NCBI RefSeq assembly: GCF_900101545.1
Contig: NZ_FMZU01000011.1
Coordinates: 124,001 to 188,000, forward strand
DNA: 64,000 nt
Source of the DNA: Variovorax sp. CF079
GTDB taxonomy: Bacteria > Pseudomonadota > Gammaproteobacteria > Burkholderiales > Burkholderiaceae_C
Direction: 5' to 3'
The notes beneath the pieces were generated by a model, which was given only the letters and a program-made list of their open reading frames with translations, had not been told where the DNA came from and did not search any database. The translations under genes and the position numbers were made by a program. Each line of letters starts with the position of its first letter. Position 1 is the stretch's first letter. Positions 27,745-35,868 of the stretch are shown here, piece after piece.

Positions 27745-28337
27745 GTGCGCATCGTCGCCGCGTCCAACACCGACCTGCGCGAGCAGGTGCGGCGCGGCGA
27801 ATTCCGCGCCGATCTTCAGGCTCGATGTTCTCCGCGTCGAACTGCCGCCGCTGCGCGCGCCCCGGCGACCTCGATCTGCTGGTGCCCTATCTGCTGAAGA
27901 AGGCGGCGCGGACCACCGGTGATCCGCCGAAGACGGTGAGCCGCGCGGGCTTCGAACTGCTGCGCGCGTTCACGTGGCCGGGCAATGTGCGCGAACTCGA
28001 GCACACCTTGCTCAGGGCGCACCTGACAAGCACGGGCCTCTGCATCGAGGCCGATGCGCTGCTGGCGAGCGCGCCCGCGCTGGCCTGCGCGGGCGCCGCG
28101 CCGTCGAGTGTTGCCATCGCCGCATGCTCGTCATTGCGCGAAGCGAAGCGCTCGGCGCTGAACGTTGTCGAACGCCGCTTCGTGGAAGACGCGCTGGCGA
28201 TGACCAACGGCAACATCAGCGACGCCGCGCCGCTGTGCGACATGCAGCGCGCGTCGCTGAGCAAGCTGGCGAAGAAGTACGCGATCGTCCGGCCCAATGG
28301 GGCCGAAGATTCGTCGGCAGTGCCGGGCGTGAAGTGA
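27745..28337 (+). pseudogene. remnant of a sigma-54-dependent (NtrC-family) regulator
   Basis: Three successive frames each encode the next part of one protein. RIVAASNTDLREQVRRGEFR is read in the frame of 27745, LDVLRVELPPLRA in the next frame from about 27817, and GDLDLLVPYLLKKAA, FTWPGNVRELEHTLLRAHL and the Fis-like C-terminal helix-turn-helix (MTNGNISDAAPLCDMQRASL) in the third up to the stop at 28335. The Walker A, the GAFTGA loop and the sensor domain are absent. It is thus 5'-truncated with two frameshifts and cannot make a working activator. The open frame from 27408 is an artefact that joins unrelated upstream sequence to the C-terminal part. Confidence 0.85.
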
Positions 28338-28381
28338 AGCTTTCGCGGCACCGGCCGCTGCACCCGCAGCGCGGCAACGAC

Positions 28382-29413
28382 TCAGCCGCCGGCTATTCGG
28401 CTCACCAGCGCCTTCGTGAAAGCAGCGGTCCCGGCGCTGCCGCCCAGGTCACCCGTGCGCACCTTGTCGATGTTCAGCGTCTCGTCGATGGCCTTGCGCA
28501 AGCGCCCCGCGAGTTCCGGCAGCTTGCAGTGATCGAGCATCAATGCGGCGGCCAGCAGCAGCGCGGTCGGATTCGCGACACCCTTGCCGGCAATGTCGGG
28601 CGCTGAGCCGTGCACCGCTTCGAAGATGGCCGCGTCGGCGCCGATGTTGGCACCGGGCGCCATGCCCAGACCACCGACGAGCCCCGCCACCAGATCGGAC
28701 AGGATGTCGCCGAACAGGTTGGTCGTGACCAGCATGTCGAACTGCCAGGGGTTGAGCACCAGCTTCATCGCGCAGGCGTCGATGATGACCGTGTCGAGTT
28801 CGAACTTGCCCTTGTACTTGCGCTCGTACAGCTCGAGTCCGGTCTCCAGGAAGATGCCGGTCAGCGCCTTCATGATGTTGGCCTTGTGCACGATCGTGAC
28901 CTTCTTGCGGCCGGTCGCGACGGCGGTCTCGAATGCATATTCGAGCAGGCGGCGGCTGCCTTGGCGCGTGTTGATGCCGGTGGCCATCGCCACTGCATGC
29001 GGATCGCCGTCGATCGGCACGTAGTGCTCGTGACCGATGTACAGGCCCTCGAGATTTTCGCGCACGACCATCAGGTCGACGTTGTCGAAACGCCCGCCGG
29101 GAATGATGGTGCGCGCGGGGCGCAGGTTGGCGTAGAGCTGGAACTCCTCGCGCAGGCGAACGTTCGAGGACCGATAGCCGCCGCCCGATGGCGTTTCGAG
29201 CGGTCCCTTCAGCGCAAGACGCGTACGGCGGATGCTGTCCAGCGTGGCTGCAGGCAGCGGGTCGCCAGCCAGCTGCACGCCGGCGAGGCCGGCAACCTGG
29301 CGGTCCCACTCGAAAGGCGCGTGCAAAGCATCGAGGGCGGCGAGCGTCGCATCGACGATCTCGGGGCCGATGCCGTCCCCGGCGATCAAGGTTGCGGGAA
29401 TGACATCGGACAT
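28382..29413 (-). CDS. NAD-dependent isocitrate/isopropylmalate-family dehydrogenase
   Basis: A 343-aa beta-decarboxylating dehydrogenase. Visible are GDGIGPEIVD at the N-terminus, the substrate motif around GGGYRSSNVRLREEFQLYAN (about 95-115), KANIMKALTG and the Mg-binding NLFGDILSDL, then GSAPDIAGKGVANPTA. The substrate loop resembles NAD-dependent isocitrate dehydrogenase rather than LeuB (no RxxxxR of IPMDH type in the right context). Tartrate or homoisocitrate dehydrogenase remain possible. It stands alone and is divergent from aroG with an 85-bp gap. Confidence 0.82.
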   Translation of the reverse strand: MSDVIPATLIAGDGIGPEIVDATLAALDALHAPFEWDRQVAGLAGVQLAGDPLPAATLDSIRRTRLALKGPLETPSGGGYRSSNVRLREEFQLYANLRPARTIIPGGRFDNVDLMVVRENLEGLYIGHEHYVPIDGDPHAVAMATGINTRQGSRRLLEYAFETAVATGRKKVTIVHKANIMKALTGIFLETGLELYERKYKGKFELDTVIIDACAMKLVLNPWQFDMLVTTNLFGDILSDLVAGLVGGLGMAPGANIGADAAIFEAVHGSAPDIAGKGVANPTALLLAAALMLDHCKLPELAGRLRKAIDETLNIDKVRTGDLGGSAGTAAFTKALVSRIAGG

Positions 29414-29498
29414 GGGGTGACTCCAGGAAGTAAAGAAGCGCTCGATTCGCCAGCGCGGACCGGGCGATTATCGACGGACAATCCGGTGGTCCCCACGC

Positions 29499-30638
29499 AT
29501 GAACCGCGCCGCGACCGAATACATGACCAGACTTGACGACCCCCTCCATGACGCCGAGATCGGCTCCCGCGACAGCACGATCGATACCACCCGCATCGAC
29601 GACGTACGCATCGGCGCCGTCCGCCCGCTGATGACGCCTGCGCTGCTGCAGGAACGCGTGCCGGTGCGCGACGACACGCTCGCGCTGGTGGAAGCCAGCC
29701 GCGCGGCGATCGCCGACGTGCTGCACGGCCGCAGCGATCGGCTCGTCGTGGTCGTGGGGCCCTGCTCGATCCACGACCACGACCAGGCGCTCGAATACGG
29801 CCATCGGCTCAAAGCCGTGGCCGACGAGCTGCAGGACGACCTGCTGATCGTGATGCGCACCTACTTCGAGAAGCCACGCACCACGGTGGGCTGGAAGGGC
29901 TACATCAACGACCCGCACCTCGACGGCAGTTTCGCGATCAACGAAGGCCTCGAGCGGGCGCGGCGCCTGTTGCTGGAGCTGACGACGCTGGGCCTTCCTG
30001 CCGGCACGGAGTTCCTCGACCTGCTGAGCCCGCAGTTCATCGCCGACCTGATTGCCTGGGGCGCCATCGGCGCACGAACGACGGAAAGCCAGAGCCACCG
30101 GCAGCTGGCCTCGGGACTGAGCTGCCCGGTCGGCTTCAAGAACGGCACCGACGGCAGCATCAAGGTCGCGGCCGACGCGATCCTTGCGGCGCGGGCTCCG
30201 CATGCGTTCATGGGCATGACGAAGATGGGCATGGCCGCCATCTTCGAAACCCGCGGCAACGACGACTGCCACGTCATCCTGCGCGGCGGCAAGACGCCCA
30301 ACTATGCCGCCGCGGATGTGGCCGCGACCTGCGAGGCGCTGCGCGCGCTGGGCCTGCGCGAGCAGGTCATGATCGACGTCTCCCACGGCAACAGCAGCAA
30401 GCAGTACCAGCGCCAGATCGACGTCGCGCACGACGTGGCCGGGCAGATCGCCGCCGGCGAGCGACGCATCGCCGGCGTGATGATCGAAAGCCACCTGGAG
30501 GAAGGCCGGCAGGACCTGGTTCCAGGCGTCCCGCTCAGGCACGGGGTATCGATCACCGACGCGTGCATCGGTTTTTCGCAGACGGTGCCGGTGCTGCAGG
30601 AACTTGCCGCGGCGGTTCGGGCGCGGCGGCGGCTTTGA
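29499..30638 (+). CDS. aroG: 3-deoxy-7-phosphoheptulonate synthase, class I (DAHP synthase)
   Basis: A 379-aa AroAI-type DAHP synthase that condenses phosphoenolpyruvate and erythrose 4-phosphate, the first step of the shikimate pathway. Motifs visible are VVVVGPCSIHDHDQALEY, MRTYFEKPRTTVGWKG, GARTTESQSHRQLASGLS, GFKNGTDG and DVSHGNSSK. Feedback specificity (Phe, Tyr or Trp) cannot be read from sequence by eye, so the symbol is tentative. An ATG nine codons in (MTRLDDPLHD, 29523) could be the true start. It is convergent with mmsA, 6 bp apart. Confidence 0.93.
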   Translation: MNRAATEYMTRLDDPLHDAEIGSRDSTIDTTRIDDVRIGAVRPLMTPALLQERVPVRDDTLALVEASRAAIADVLHGRSDRLVVVVGPCSIHDHDQALEYGHRLKAVADELQDDLLIVMRTYFEKPRTTVGWKGYINDPHLDGSFAINEGLERARRLLLELTTLGLPAGTEFLDLLSPQFIADLIAWGAIGARTTESQSHRQLASGLSCPVGFKNGTDGSIKVAADAILAARAPHAFMGMTKMGMAAIFETRGNDDCHVILRGGKTPNYAAADVAATCEALRALGLREQVMIDVSHGNSSKQYQRQIDVAHDVAGQIAAGERRIAGVMIESHLEEGRQDLVPGVPLRHGVSITDACIGFSQTVPVLQELAAAVRARRRL

Positions 30639-30644
30639 CGCCGC

Positions 30645-32171
30645 TTACTTCGCCGTCGGCATCACGAACTCGGCGCCCTTGGGCGTGCTCTCGGGCCAGC
30701 GCTGCATGATCGACTTCTGCTTGGTGTAGAAGCGCACGCCTTCCTCGCCATAGGCGTGCATGTCGCCGAACAGGCTCTTCTTCCAGCCGCCGAAGCCGTG
30801 CCAGGCCATCGGCACCGGGATCGGCACGTTGATGCCCACCATGCCGACCTGGACGCGGCGCGAGAACTCGCGCGCCACGTTGCCGTCGCGCGTAAAGCAG
30901 GCGACGCCGTTGCCGAACTCGTGGGCATTGATCAGGTCCACGGCCTCCTTCAGGTCGTGCACCCGCACGCAGGAAAGCACCGGGCCGAAGATCTCTTCCT
31001 TGTAGATGCGCATCTCGGGCGTGACGTGATCGAACAACGTGCCGCCCATCCAGAAGCCGTTGGCGCAACCCTCGCCTGCCTGCGCGGCATCGAAGCGGCG
31101 GCCGTCGACCACCAGCTTCGCGCCTTCCTTCTCGCCCTGCGCGATGTAGCCGGTGATGCGCTCATGCGCCGCGCGCGTGACGATCGGGCCCATCTCGGCC
31201 GCGAGGTTCTCGCCGTCGAGCACCTTGAGCGTCTTCGCGCGTTCGATCAGCTTCGGCATGATCTTGTCCGCCGCGTCGCCCACCAGCACCGCGACGCTGA
31301 TCGCCATGCAGCGCTCGCCGGCCGAGCCGTAGCCCGCGCCGATCAACGCGTCCACCGTCTGGTCGATGTCGGCGTCGGGCATCACCACCATGTGGTTCTT
31401 GGCGCCGCCCAGCGCCTGCACGCGCTTGCCGTGGCGCGCGCCGGTCTCGTAGATGTAGTTCGCGATCGGCGTCGAGCCGACGAAGCTGATCGCCTTGACA
31501 TCGGGATGCTCGATCAGCGCGTCGACCGCCTCCTTGTCGCCCTGAACGACGTTGAACACGCCGTCGGGCAGGCCCGCTTCCTTGAGCAGCTCGGCCATGC
31601 GCAGCGAGGCGCTGGGGTCGGTCGGGCTGGGCTTGAGCACGAAGGTGTTGCCGGCCGCAATCGCGACCGGGAACATCCACATCGGCACCATCACCGGAAA
31701 GTTGAAGGGCGTGATGCCGGCCACCACGCCGAGCGGCTGGCGCAGCGTCCAGTTGTCGATGCCGGTGGAGACCTGGTCGGTGTAGTCGCCCTTGAGCAAT
31801 TGCGGGATGCCGCAGGCGAACTCGACGATGTCGATGCCGCGCGTGACTTCGCCCTGCGCGTCGGTGAAGACCTTGCCGTGCTCGGCCGTGATCAGATGAG
31901 CGAGCTCGTCGCGATGGCGGTTGAGCAGCTCGAGGAACTTGAACATCACGCGCGCGCGGCGGATCGGCGGCGTGTCGGCCCAGGCCGGAAAGGCGGCCTG
32001 CGCGGCGGCCACCGCCGCATCGACGTCGGCGCGGTTGGCCAGCGCGACATTGCCCGTCACGGCACCGGTGGCGGGATTGAAGACGTCCTGGGTACGCGAC
32101 GAAGCTCCGCCGGCACGGCGGCCCGCGATGTAGTGCGCGATCGGGGTGGGAACGGAGATCTTGGTGGTCAT
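30645..32171 (-). CDS. mmsA: CoA-acylating methylmalonate-semialdehyde dehydrogenase
   Basis: A 508-aa aldehyde dehydrogenase superfamily member. The catalytic Cys288 lies in [11 protein letters not shown], with [16 protein letters not shown] and the C-terminal [20 protein letters not shown], both diagnostic of MmsA. It oxidises (methyl)malonate semialdehyde to propionyl-CoA or acetyl-CoA in valine, inositol or beta-alanine breakdown. No mmsB or valine genes are adjacent. The divergent LysR gene 106 bp upstream is the likely regulator. Confidence 0.93.
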   Translation of the reverse strand: MTTKISVPTPIAHYIAGRRAGGASSRTQDVFNPATGAVTGNVALANRADVDAAVAAAQAAFPAWADTPPIRRARVMFKFLELLNRHRDELAHLITAEHGKVFTDAQGEVTRGIDIVEFACGIPQLLKGDYTDQVSTGIDNWTLRQPLGVVAGITPFNFPVMVPMWMFPVAIAAGNTFVLKPSPTDPSASLRMAELLKEAGLPDGVFNVVQGDKEAVDALIEHPDVKAISFVGSTPIANYIYETGARHGKRVQALGGAKNHMVVMPDADIDQTVDALIGAGYGSAGERCMAISVAVLVGDAADKIMPKLIERAKTLKVLDGENLAAEMGPIVTRAAHERITGYIAQGEKEGAKLVVDGRRFDAAQAGEGCANGFWMGGTLFDHVTPEMRIYKEEIFGPVLSCVRVHDLKEAVDLINAHEFGNGVACFTRDGNVAREFSRRVQVGMVGINVPIPVPMAWHGFGGWKKSLFGDMHAYGEEGVRFYTKQKSIMQRWPESTPKGAEFVMPTAK

Positions 32172-32249
32172 GGCCGGGCCGGTAGTGGAGGGAATGGCGG
32201 CCAGTCTAGAAAGCCGCGCCGCTGTTGCCTAGGCGCTGGCGCTGAATTG

Positions 32250-32271
32250 ATTGTTTGCCATAGTGAACAAT
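32250..32271. promoter_or_regulatory. inverted repeat, candidate LysR-type operator
   Basis: ATTGTT, ten bases, then AACAAT: perfect 6-bp arms in the mmsA/LysR gap, ending 6 bp before the LysR ATG. Spacing and symmetry fit a LysR-type recognition site (T-N11-A core) and its position fits autoregulation. It is not proven. Confidence 0.55.
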
Positions 32272-32277
32272 AGAGCC

Positions 32278-33207
32278 ATGGATGACAAAAAAGTTGAACT
32301 GCTCTGGACCCATCTGCACTGGCTGATCGTCCTGGAGCAGCAAGGCAGCTACACGGCGGCGGCGGCCCGCTTGGGCGTCAGCAAGGCGGCCATGAGCCAG
32401 CGCATCGCCGAGCTGGAGCGCGCCGCCGGCGTGCCGCTGGTGCGCCGCACCACGCGCAGCGTGCGCCTCACCGAGGCCGGCCAGCGCCTGGTCGACGACA
32501 TGCGCGCGCCTTTCGAGCGGATCGCGCACAGCTTCGCCAGCGTACGCGACCTGGCCAGCGCGCCGCGCGGCCTGCTGCGGGTGACGGCGCCGGTGGCGTT
32601 CGCGCGCCAGCAGCTGGTGCCGCGCCTTGCAGACTTCCTGCGTGCCTACCCGGAAGTGCGCCTGGAGCTGGACATGTCGGATCGCCTGCGCTCGCTCGCG
32701 ATGGAAGGCTTCGATCTCGCCGTGCGGCACACCGCCGCGCCGCCGGAGACGCACGTGGCGTGGATGCTGGCGCCCACCCGCTCGGTGCTGGTCGCGAGTC
32801 GCGCCTACCTGCGCCGCCGCGGCGTGCCGGAACTGCCGCAGGACCTGGCGAAGCACGACTGCCTGCACTACCCGCGGACGCAGGACACGCCCGCCTGGAG
32901 CTTCGTGCGCGACGCCGATGGCGAACAGGCGACGGTGCCGGTCAGCGGCCCGTTCGCCGCCAACAACAGCGAAGCGTTGCGCGATGGGGCGGCGACAGGT
33001 CTAGGCATCGCGCTGCTGCCGGACTTCAGCGCGCAATCCGGCCTGCAGGCGGGCAGGCTGGTAGAGGTGTTGCCGCAGTGGCGGCCGGTGGGCGCTTTCG
33101 GCGAGCGCTTGTATGCGATTCGCCCCTACTCCGCCCATGTGCCGCGCGCGGTGGAGGCTTTCGTCTCCTATCTGCGAGAGGCCTTCGCGGCGGGCTTCGC
33201 GGCCTGA
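32278..33207 (+). CDS. LysR-family transcriptional regulator
   Basis: A 309-aa LTTR. The N-terminal winged helix-turn-helix (about 12-70) contains GSYTAAAARLGVSKAAMSQRIAELE, and the effector domain follows (LRVTAPVAFARQQLVPRLADF, PEVRLELDMSD, GLGIALLPDF). The fold and the APVAFARQ segment resemble the CrgA/DmlR subgroup. It is divergent from mmsA, which is the most likely target. A GTG/ATG upstream at 32251 would put the operator inside the gene, so the ATG at 32278 is preferred. Confidence 0.93.
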   Translation: MDDKKVELLWTHLHWLIVLEQQGSYTAAAARLGVSKAAMSQRIAELERAAGVPLVRRTTRSVRLTEAGQRLVDDMRAPFERIAHSFASVRDLASAPRGLLRVTAPVAFARQQLVPRLADFLRAYPEVRLELDMSDRLRSLAMEGFDLAVRHTAAPPETHVAWMLAPTRSVLVASRAYLRRRGVPELPQDLAKHDCLHYPRTQDTPAWSFVRDADGEQATVPVSGPFAANNSEALRDGAATGLGIALLPDFSAQSGLQAGRLVEVLPQWRPVGAFGERLYAIRPYSAHVPRAVEAFVSYLREAFAAGFAA

Positions 33208-33222
33208 CGCGGCCGCGCTTCG

Positions 33223-33822
33223 CTAGCGAATCAGCGCCAGCACTTCATCGAAGCGCGGATGCTCGGCCGTTCGCAGCCACTCGAAGCCGACCATCTCCGT
33301 GGTGACGAGTTCCGCGCCGGCGCCGGCCAGGCGGTCGAAGGCCGCATCGCGATTGCGCTCCGTGCGCGAACTGCAGGCATCGGTCACCACCCAGACTTCG
33401 AACTCGTCCTCGAGCAGATCGAGGGCGGTCTGCAGCAGGCACACGTGGGCTTCGCAGCCCGCGATCACGATGGTGTTGCGCTCTTCGGCGGCCGCCGCCT
33501 TCTGCAAGTGCTTAGGTAGACTGCGTGCATTGCCCTGGGGGGCCTTGGCAGGCGCGCGCAGCCATTCGCCCAACCCCTCTTCCGCCGCGCTGAAATGCAT
33601 CTTGGCCAGCGTGCGCTGGCACAGGGCGCGGATGTCGGCCAGGTTCTCGCCGAGCTTCGAGGGGTTTTCTTCGGTGCCCCAGACCGGCACCTCGAGCAGG
33701 CGGGCCATCCGGCCGAGCCGCACCGCGTTCTCGACCACGGCCTCCGCTTCGAAGATCGCCGGCATCAGGCGCGCCTGGTAGTCGACCAGGACCAGTTGGG
33801 ATTGCGATGCATCGAGCAGCAT
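33223..33822 (-). CDS. isochorismatase-family cysteine hydrolase
   Basis: A 199-aa hydrolase with the family triad visible: Asp14 (LVDYQ), Lys74 (LAKMHFS) and Cys128 (GCEAHVCLLQTA). The usual cis-peptide segment precedes it. Members act on isochorismate, nicotinamide, N-carbamoyl compounds or small amides; this one resembles YcaC-like hydrolases of unknown substrate. It is convergent with LysR, 15 bp away, and downstream of the PQQ-type dehydrogenase on the same strand, separated by a strong palindrome. Confidence 0.9.
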   Translation of the reverse strand: MLLDASQSQLVLVDYQARLMPAIFEAEAVVENAVRLGRMARLLEVPVWGTEENPSKLGENLADIRALCQRTLAKMHFSAAEEGLGEWLRAPAKAPQGNARSLPKHLQKAAAAEERNTIVIAGCEAHVCLLQTALDLLEDEFEVWVVTDACSSRTERNRDAAFDRLAGAGAELVTTEMVGFEWLRTAEHPRFDEVLALIR

Positions 33823-33867
33823 GAGGCGGAGTCTTTCACGAAAAAGCGAGGGGGCTAGACCGTACCA

Positions 33868-33903
33868 CCGAACTGAGCGGCCCGATCGGGCCGCTCAGTT
33901 CGG
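33868..33903. repeat. 36-bp perfect palindrome over the stop of the sugar dehydrogenase gene
   Basis: The left arm 33868-33885 (ccgaactgagcggcccga) is the exact reverse complement of the right arm 33886-33903. The minus-strand stop codon (33895-33897) lies inside it. RNA would fold into a long GC-rich hairpin. There is no T-run directly after it, so it may be a terminator without a U-tract, an mRNA-stabilising hairpin or a protein site. Confidence 0.9.
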
Positions 33904-35028
33904 CCGCAAGCGCAGCAGCTTGCCGTCGGACTCGTCCGTCAGTACATAGAGCAGCCCGTCGGGCCCCTGCTTCACATCGCGGATGCGCGCCCTGCCGTCC
34001 TCCAGCAGCTTGTGCTCGGCGACGACCTTGCCGTCCTTGAGCTCGATGCGATCCAGGTAGCCGAACTTGAGCGATCCCACGAAGAGATTCCCCTTCCAGC
34101 CCGTGCCGTAGCGATCGCTGGTCAGGAAGGCCATGCCTGAGGGCGCGATCGAAGGCACCCAGTAGTGCAGCGGCTGCTCCAGCCCGTCCTTGCGCGTGAT
34201 GCCGTCGCCGATCCTGCCGCCGCCGTAGTTCTCGCCATAGGTGATCACCGGCCACCCGTGGTTGCGGCCAGCCTCGGGGATGTTGATCTCGTCGCCGCCC
34301 TGCGGACCGTGCTCGTGCATCCAGAGCTTTCCGTCGAGCGCCAGCGCGGCGCCCTGGCCGTTGCGATGGCCATAGCTCCAGATCTCGGGCAGCGCACCGG
34401 CTCGACCGACGAAGGGGTTGTCCGCGGGCACGCTGCCGTCCTTGGCGATGCGCACGAGCTTGCCCAGGTGGTTGTCGAGCTTCTGCGCGTCTTCCTTGCG
34501 GCTGAAGCGATCGCCCAGCGTCAGGAACAGGCTGCCGTCCTTGGCCTCGACAATGCGGCAGCCGAAATGGTGGCGGCTGGCGACCTTGGGGCGCTGGCTG
34601 AAGATCACCTTCAGGCCTTCGAGACGGCTGCCGTCGGCCGACAGCTGCGCACGCGCCAGGGCCGTACTGTTGGCCGAGCCACCCGCCTCGGGTTCGGAGA
34701 AGCAGAAATAGAAGGTCCTGTTCCTGGCGAAGGCCGAGTCCACCAGCACATCCAGCAGCCCGCCCTGGCCGCCGGTGGCGATGGCGGGCAGCCCGGCCAC
34801 GGGCGCACCCAGCTTGCCGTCGGCACCGACGACGCGAATGCGGCCGGACTTCTCGGTCACCAGGAAGCGGCCGTCGGGAAGAAAGCCCACGCCCCAGGGA
34901 TTTTCGAGACCCGAAGCGACCACCTCCGGCCGCGGCGCCGCCATCGCGACACCCATTGCGGCGATCGCCAGACCCGAGAGCAACGCAATCCGAAACCGAA
35001 CCATCTTGAATACTTTCGATGAATTCAT
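33895..35028 (-). CDS. PQQ-dependent sugar dehydrogenase (YliI/glucose-sorbosone family)
   Basis: A 377-aa secreted six-bladed beta-propeller. A signal peptide spans about residues 1-31 (ALLSGLAIAAMGVAMAA). Family motifs are GLENPWGVGFLPDGRFLVTE, RHHFGCRIVEAKDGSLFLTL, GHRNGQGAALALDGKLWMHE and GPQGGDEINIPEAGRNHGW. E. coli YliI oxidises aldoses with PQQ at the periplasmic face. The ATG at 35028 has a good AAGGA 7 bp upstream. Residues 1-8 before MVRFRI may be dispensable. No PQQ biosynthesis genes are in the window. Confidence 0.92.
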   Translation of the reverse strand: MNSSKVFKMVRFRIALLSGLAIAAMGVAMAAPRPEVVASGLENPWGVGFLPDGRFLVTEKSGRIRVVGADGKLGAPVAGLPAIATGGQGGLLDVLVDSAFARNRTFYFCFSEPEAGGSANSTALARAQLSADGSRLEGLKVIFSQRPKVASRHHFGCRIVEAKDGSLFLTLGDRFSRKEDAQKLDNHLGKLVRIAKDGSVPADNPFVGRAGALPEIWSYGHRNGQGAALALDGKLWMHEHGPQGGDEINIPEAGRNHGWPVITYGENYGGGRIGDGITRKDGLEQPLHYWVPSIAPSGMAFLTSDRYGTGWKGNLFVGSLKFGYLDRIELKDGKVVAEHKLLEDGRARIRDVKQGPDGLLYVLTDESDGKLLRLRPN

Positions 35029-35097
35029 GAGAGATCCTTCGAAATGAGTGAAAGCGCACCAGGCGAAAAAGTATCACCCATAACTAAAAACTTTCGC

Positions 35098-35166
35098 TTT
35101 ACATCACGGAACAACTTATGGCTGATAACGGAGAGCTTTACATTTCAAAAAATCAGCGAATGTAAA
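35098..35166. repeat. three TTTACAT(T) copies in an A+T-rich intergenic region
   Basis: TTTACAT at 35098-35104, TTTACATT at 35137-35144 and its inverse AATGTAAA at 35159-35166; the last two form an inverted repeat with a 14-bp spacer. The first two are part of a direct GCTTTACAT repeat 39 bp apart. They lie in the divergent control region between the sugar dehydrogenase and NlpC/P60 genes and could be a regulator's site. Chance is possible because the region is A+T-rich. Confidence 0.45.
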
Positions 35167-35217
35167 AAACGTAGCCAGGACAATGGGTTGCGTGCAGAAT
35201 CCCGAATCCGCATGAAA

Positions 35218-35246
35218 TTGACATCGCTATTTGTCATCCATATCCT
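35218..35246 (+). promoter_or_regulatory. sigma-70 promoter for the NlpC/P60 gene
   Basis: TTGACA (35218-35223, perfect -35), 17-bp spacer, TATCCT (35241-35246, 4/6 to the -10 consensus). The predicted transcription start is at about 35253, that is, at the chosen ATG (35254), which suggests a leaderless or nearly leaderless mRNA. Confidence 0.65.
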
Positions 35247-35253
35247 ACGCGCC

Positions 35254-35808
35254 ATGCGATTTCTCCTACCCGCCTGCCTCTTGATTGCATTTGCCGCCCA
35301 TGCCGCACCGCAACAAGACCGTACCGAAGAACTGGATTCCCTGCTTGCCGACAAGGGGCTGATCAATCAGCTTCAGCAGGTTCGCCAAACCGTCGTCGAT
35401 CGCACCTCCGATCTGGTCGTTACCGCCATCGGTTTTCTGGGCGTCCCCTACCGCCGCGGCGGCAACACGGTGGAAACCGGCTTCGACTGCAGCGGCTTCG
35501 TGCGCGCGATGTACAACCAGACGGTCGGCCACCTGCTCCCGCGCCGCGCCGAAGAACAGGCCGCCGCCACCCAGAAAATCGATCGCAGCGAACTCAAGCC
35601 CGGCGACCTCGTGTTCTTCAACACCATGCGCCGCGCGTTCAGCCATGTCGGCATCTACGTCGGCGAAGGCAAGTTCATTCACTCTCCCAAGCCCGGCGCG
35701 CAGGTCCGCGTCGAGGACATGAGTGGAAGCTACTGGCAGCGCCGCTTCAGCGGTGCCCGTCGCGTGCAGGCGGCGCAGGGCGAGATCAACGCCAATACGG
35801 GCGACTGA
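35254..35808 (+). CDS. NlpC/P60 (C40) murein peptidase
   Basis: A 184-aa secreted peptidase with a signal peptide (MRFLLPACLLIAFAAHA, cleaved near residue 17-18) and a C-terminal NlpC/P60 domain. The catalytic triad is Cys79 (GFDCSGFV), His131 (SHVGIYVG) and His143 (FIHSP). Such enzymes cut the stem peptide of peptidoglycan between D-Glu and meso-DAP. Cys8 is not followed by a lipobox arrangement, so it is probably soluble periplasmic. An upstream in-frame ATG at 35212 is possible, but a strong promoter overlaps that region and favours 35254. It ends at a strong terminator. Confidence 0.9.
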   Translation: MRFLLPACLLIAFAAHAAPQQDRTEELDSLLADKGLINQLQQVRQTVVDRTSDLVVTAIGFLGVPYRRGGNTVETGFDCSGFVRAMYNQTVGHLLPRRAEEQAAATQKIDRSELKPGDLVFFNTMRRAFSHVGIYVGEGKFIHSPKPGAQVRVEDMSGSYWQRRFSGARRVQAAQGEINANTGD

Positions 35809-35823
35809 GTCGGAGAGTTCACC

Positions 35824-35857
35824 AAAAAAGAACCCGCCGTCGGCGGGTTCTTTTTTT
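35824..35857. terminator. bidirectional intrinsic terminator between NlpC/P60 and lpdA
   Basis: A 15-bp perfect stem (35824-35838 with 35842-35856), triloop gtc, GC core aacccgcc/ggcgggtt, with an A6 run on the left and a T7 run on the right. It serves both convergent genes. Confidence 0.95.
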
Positions 35858-35868
35858 GGCGGATGCCT

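Noticed and set aside
27408..28337. Intact 309-aa sigma-54 regulator
   Set aside because: Only the C-terminal part is homologous; the N-terminal 150 residues are unrelated sequence and homologous segments continue upstream in other frames, so it is a pseudogene.
24481..28337. Genomic island with integrase and attachment sites
   Set aside because: No integrase, transposase, direct repeats or tRNA at the borders were found, so only a looser accessory patch is claimed.
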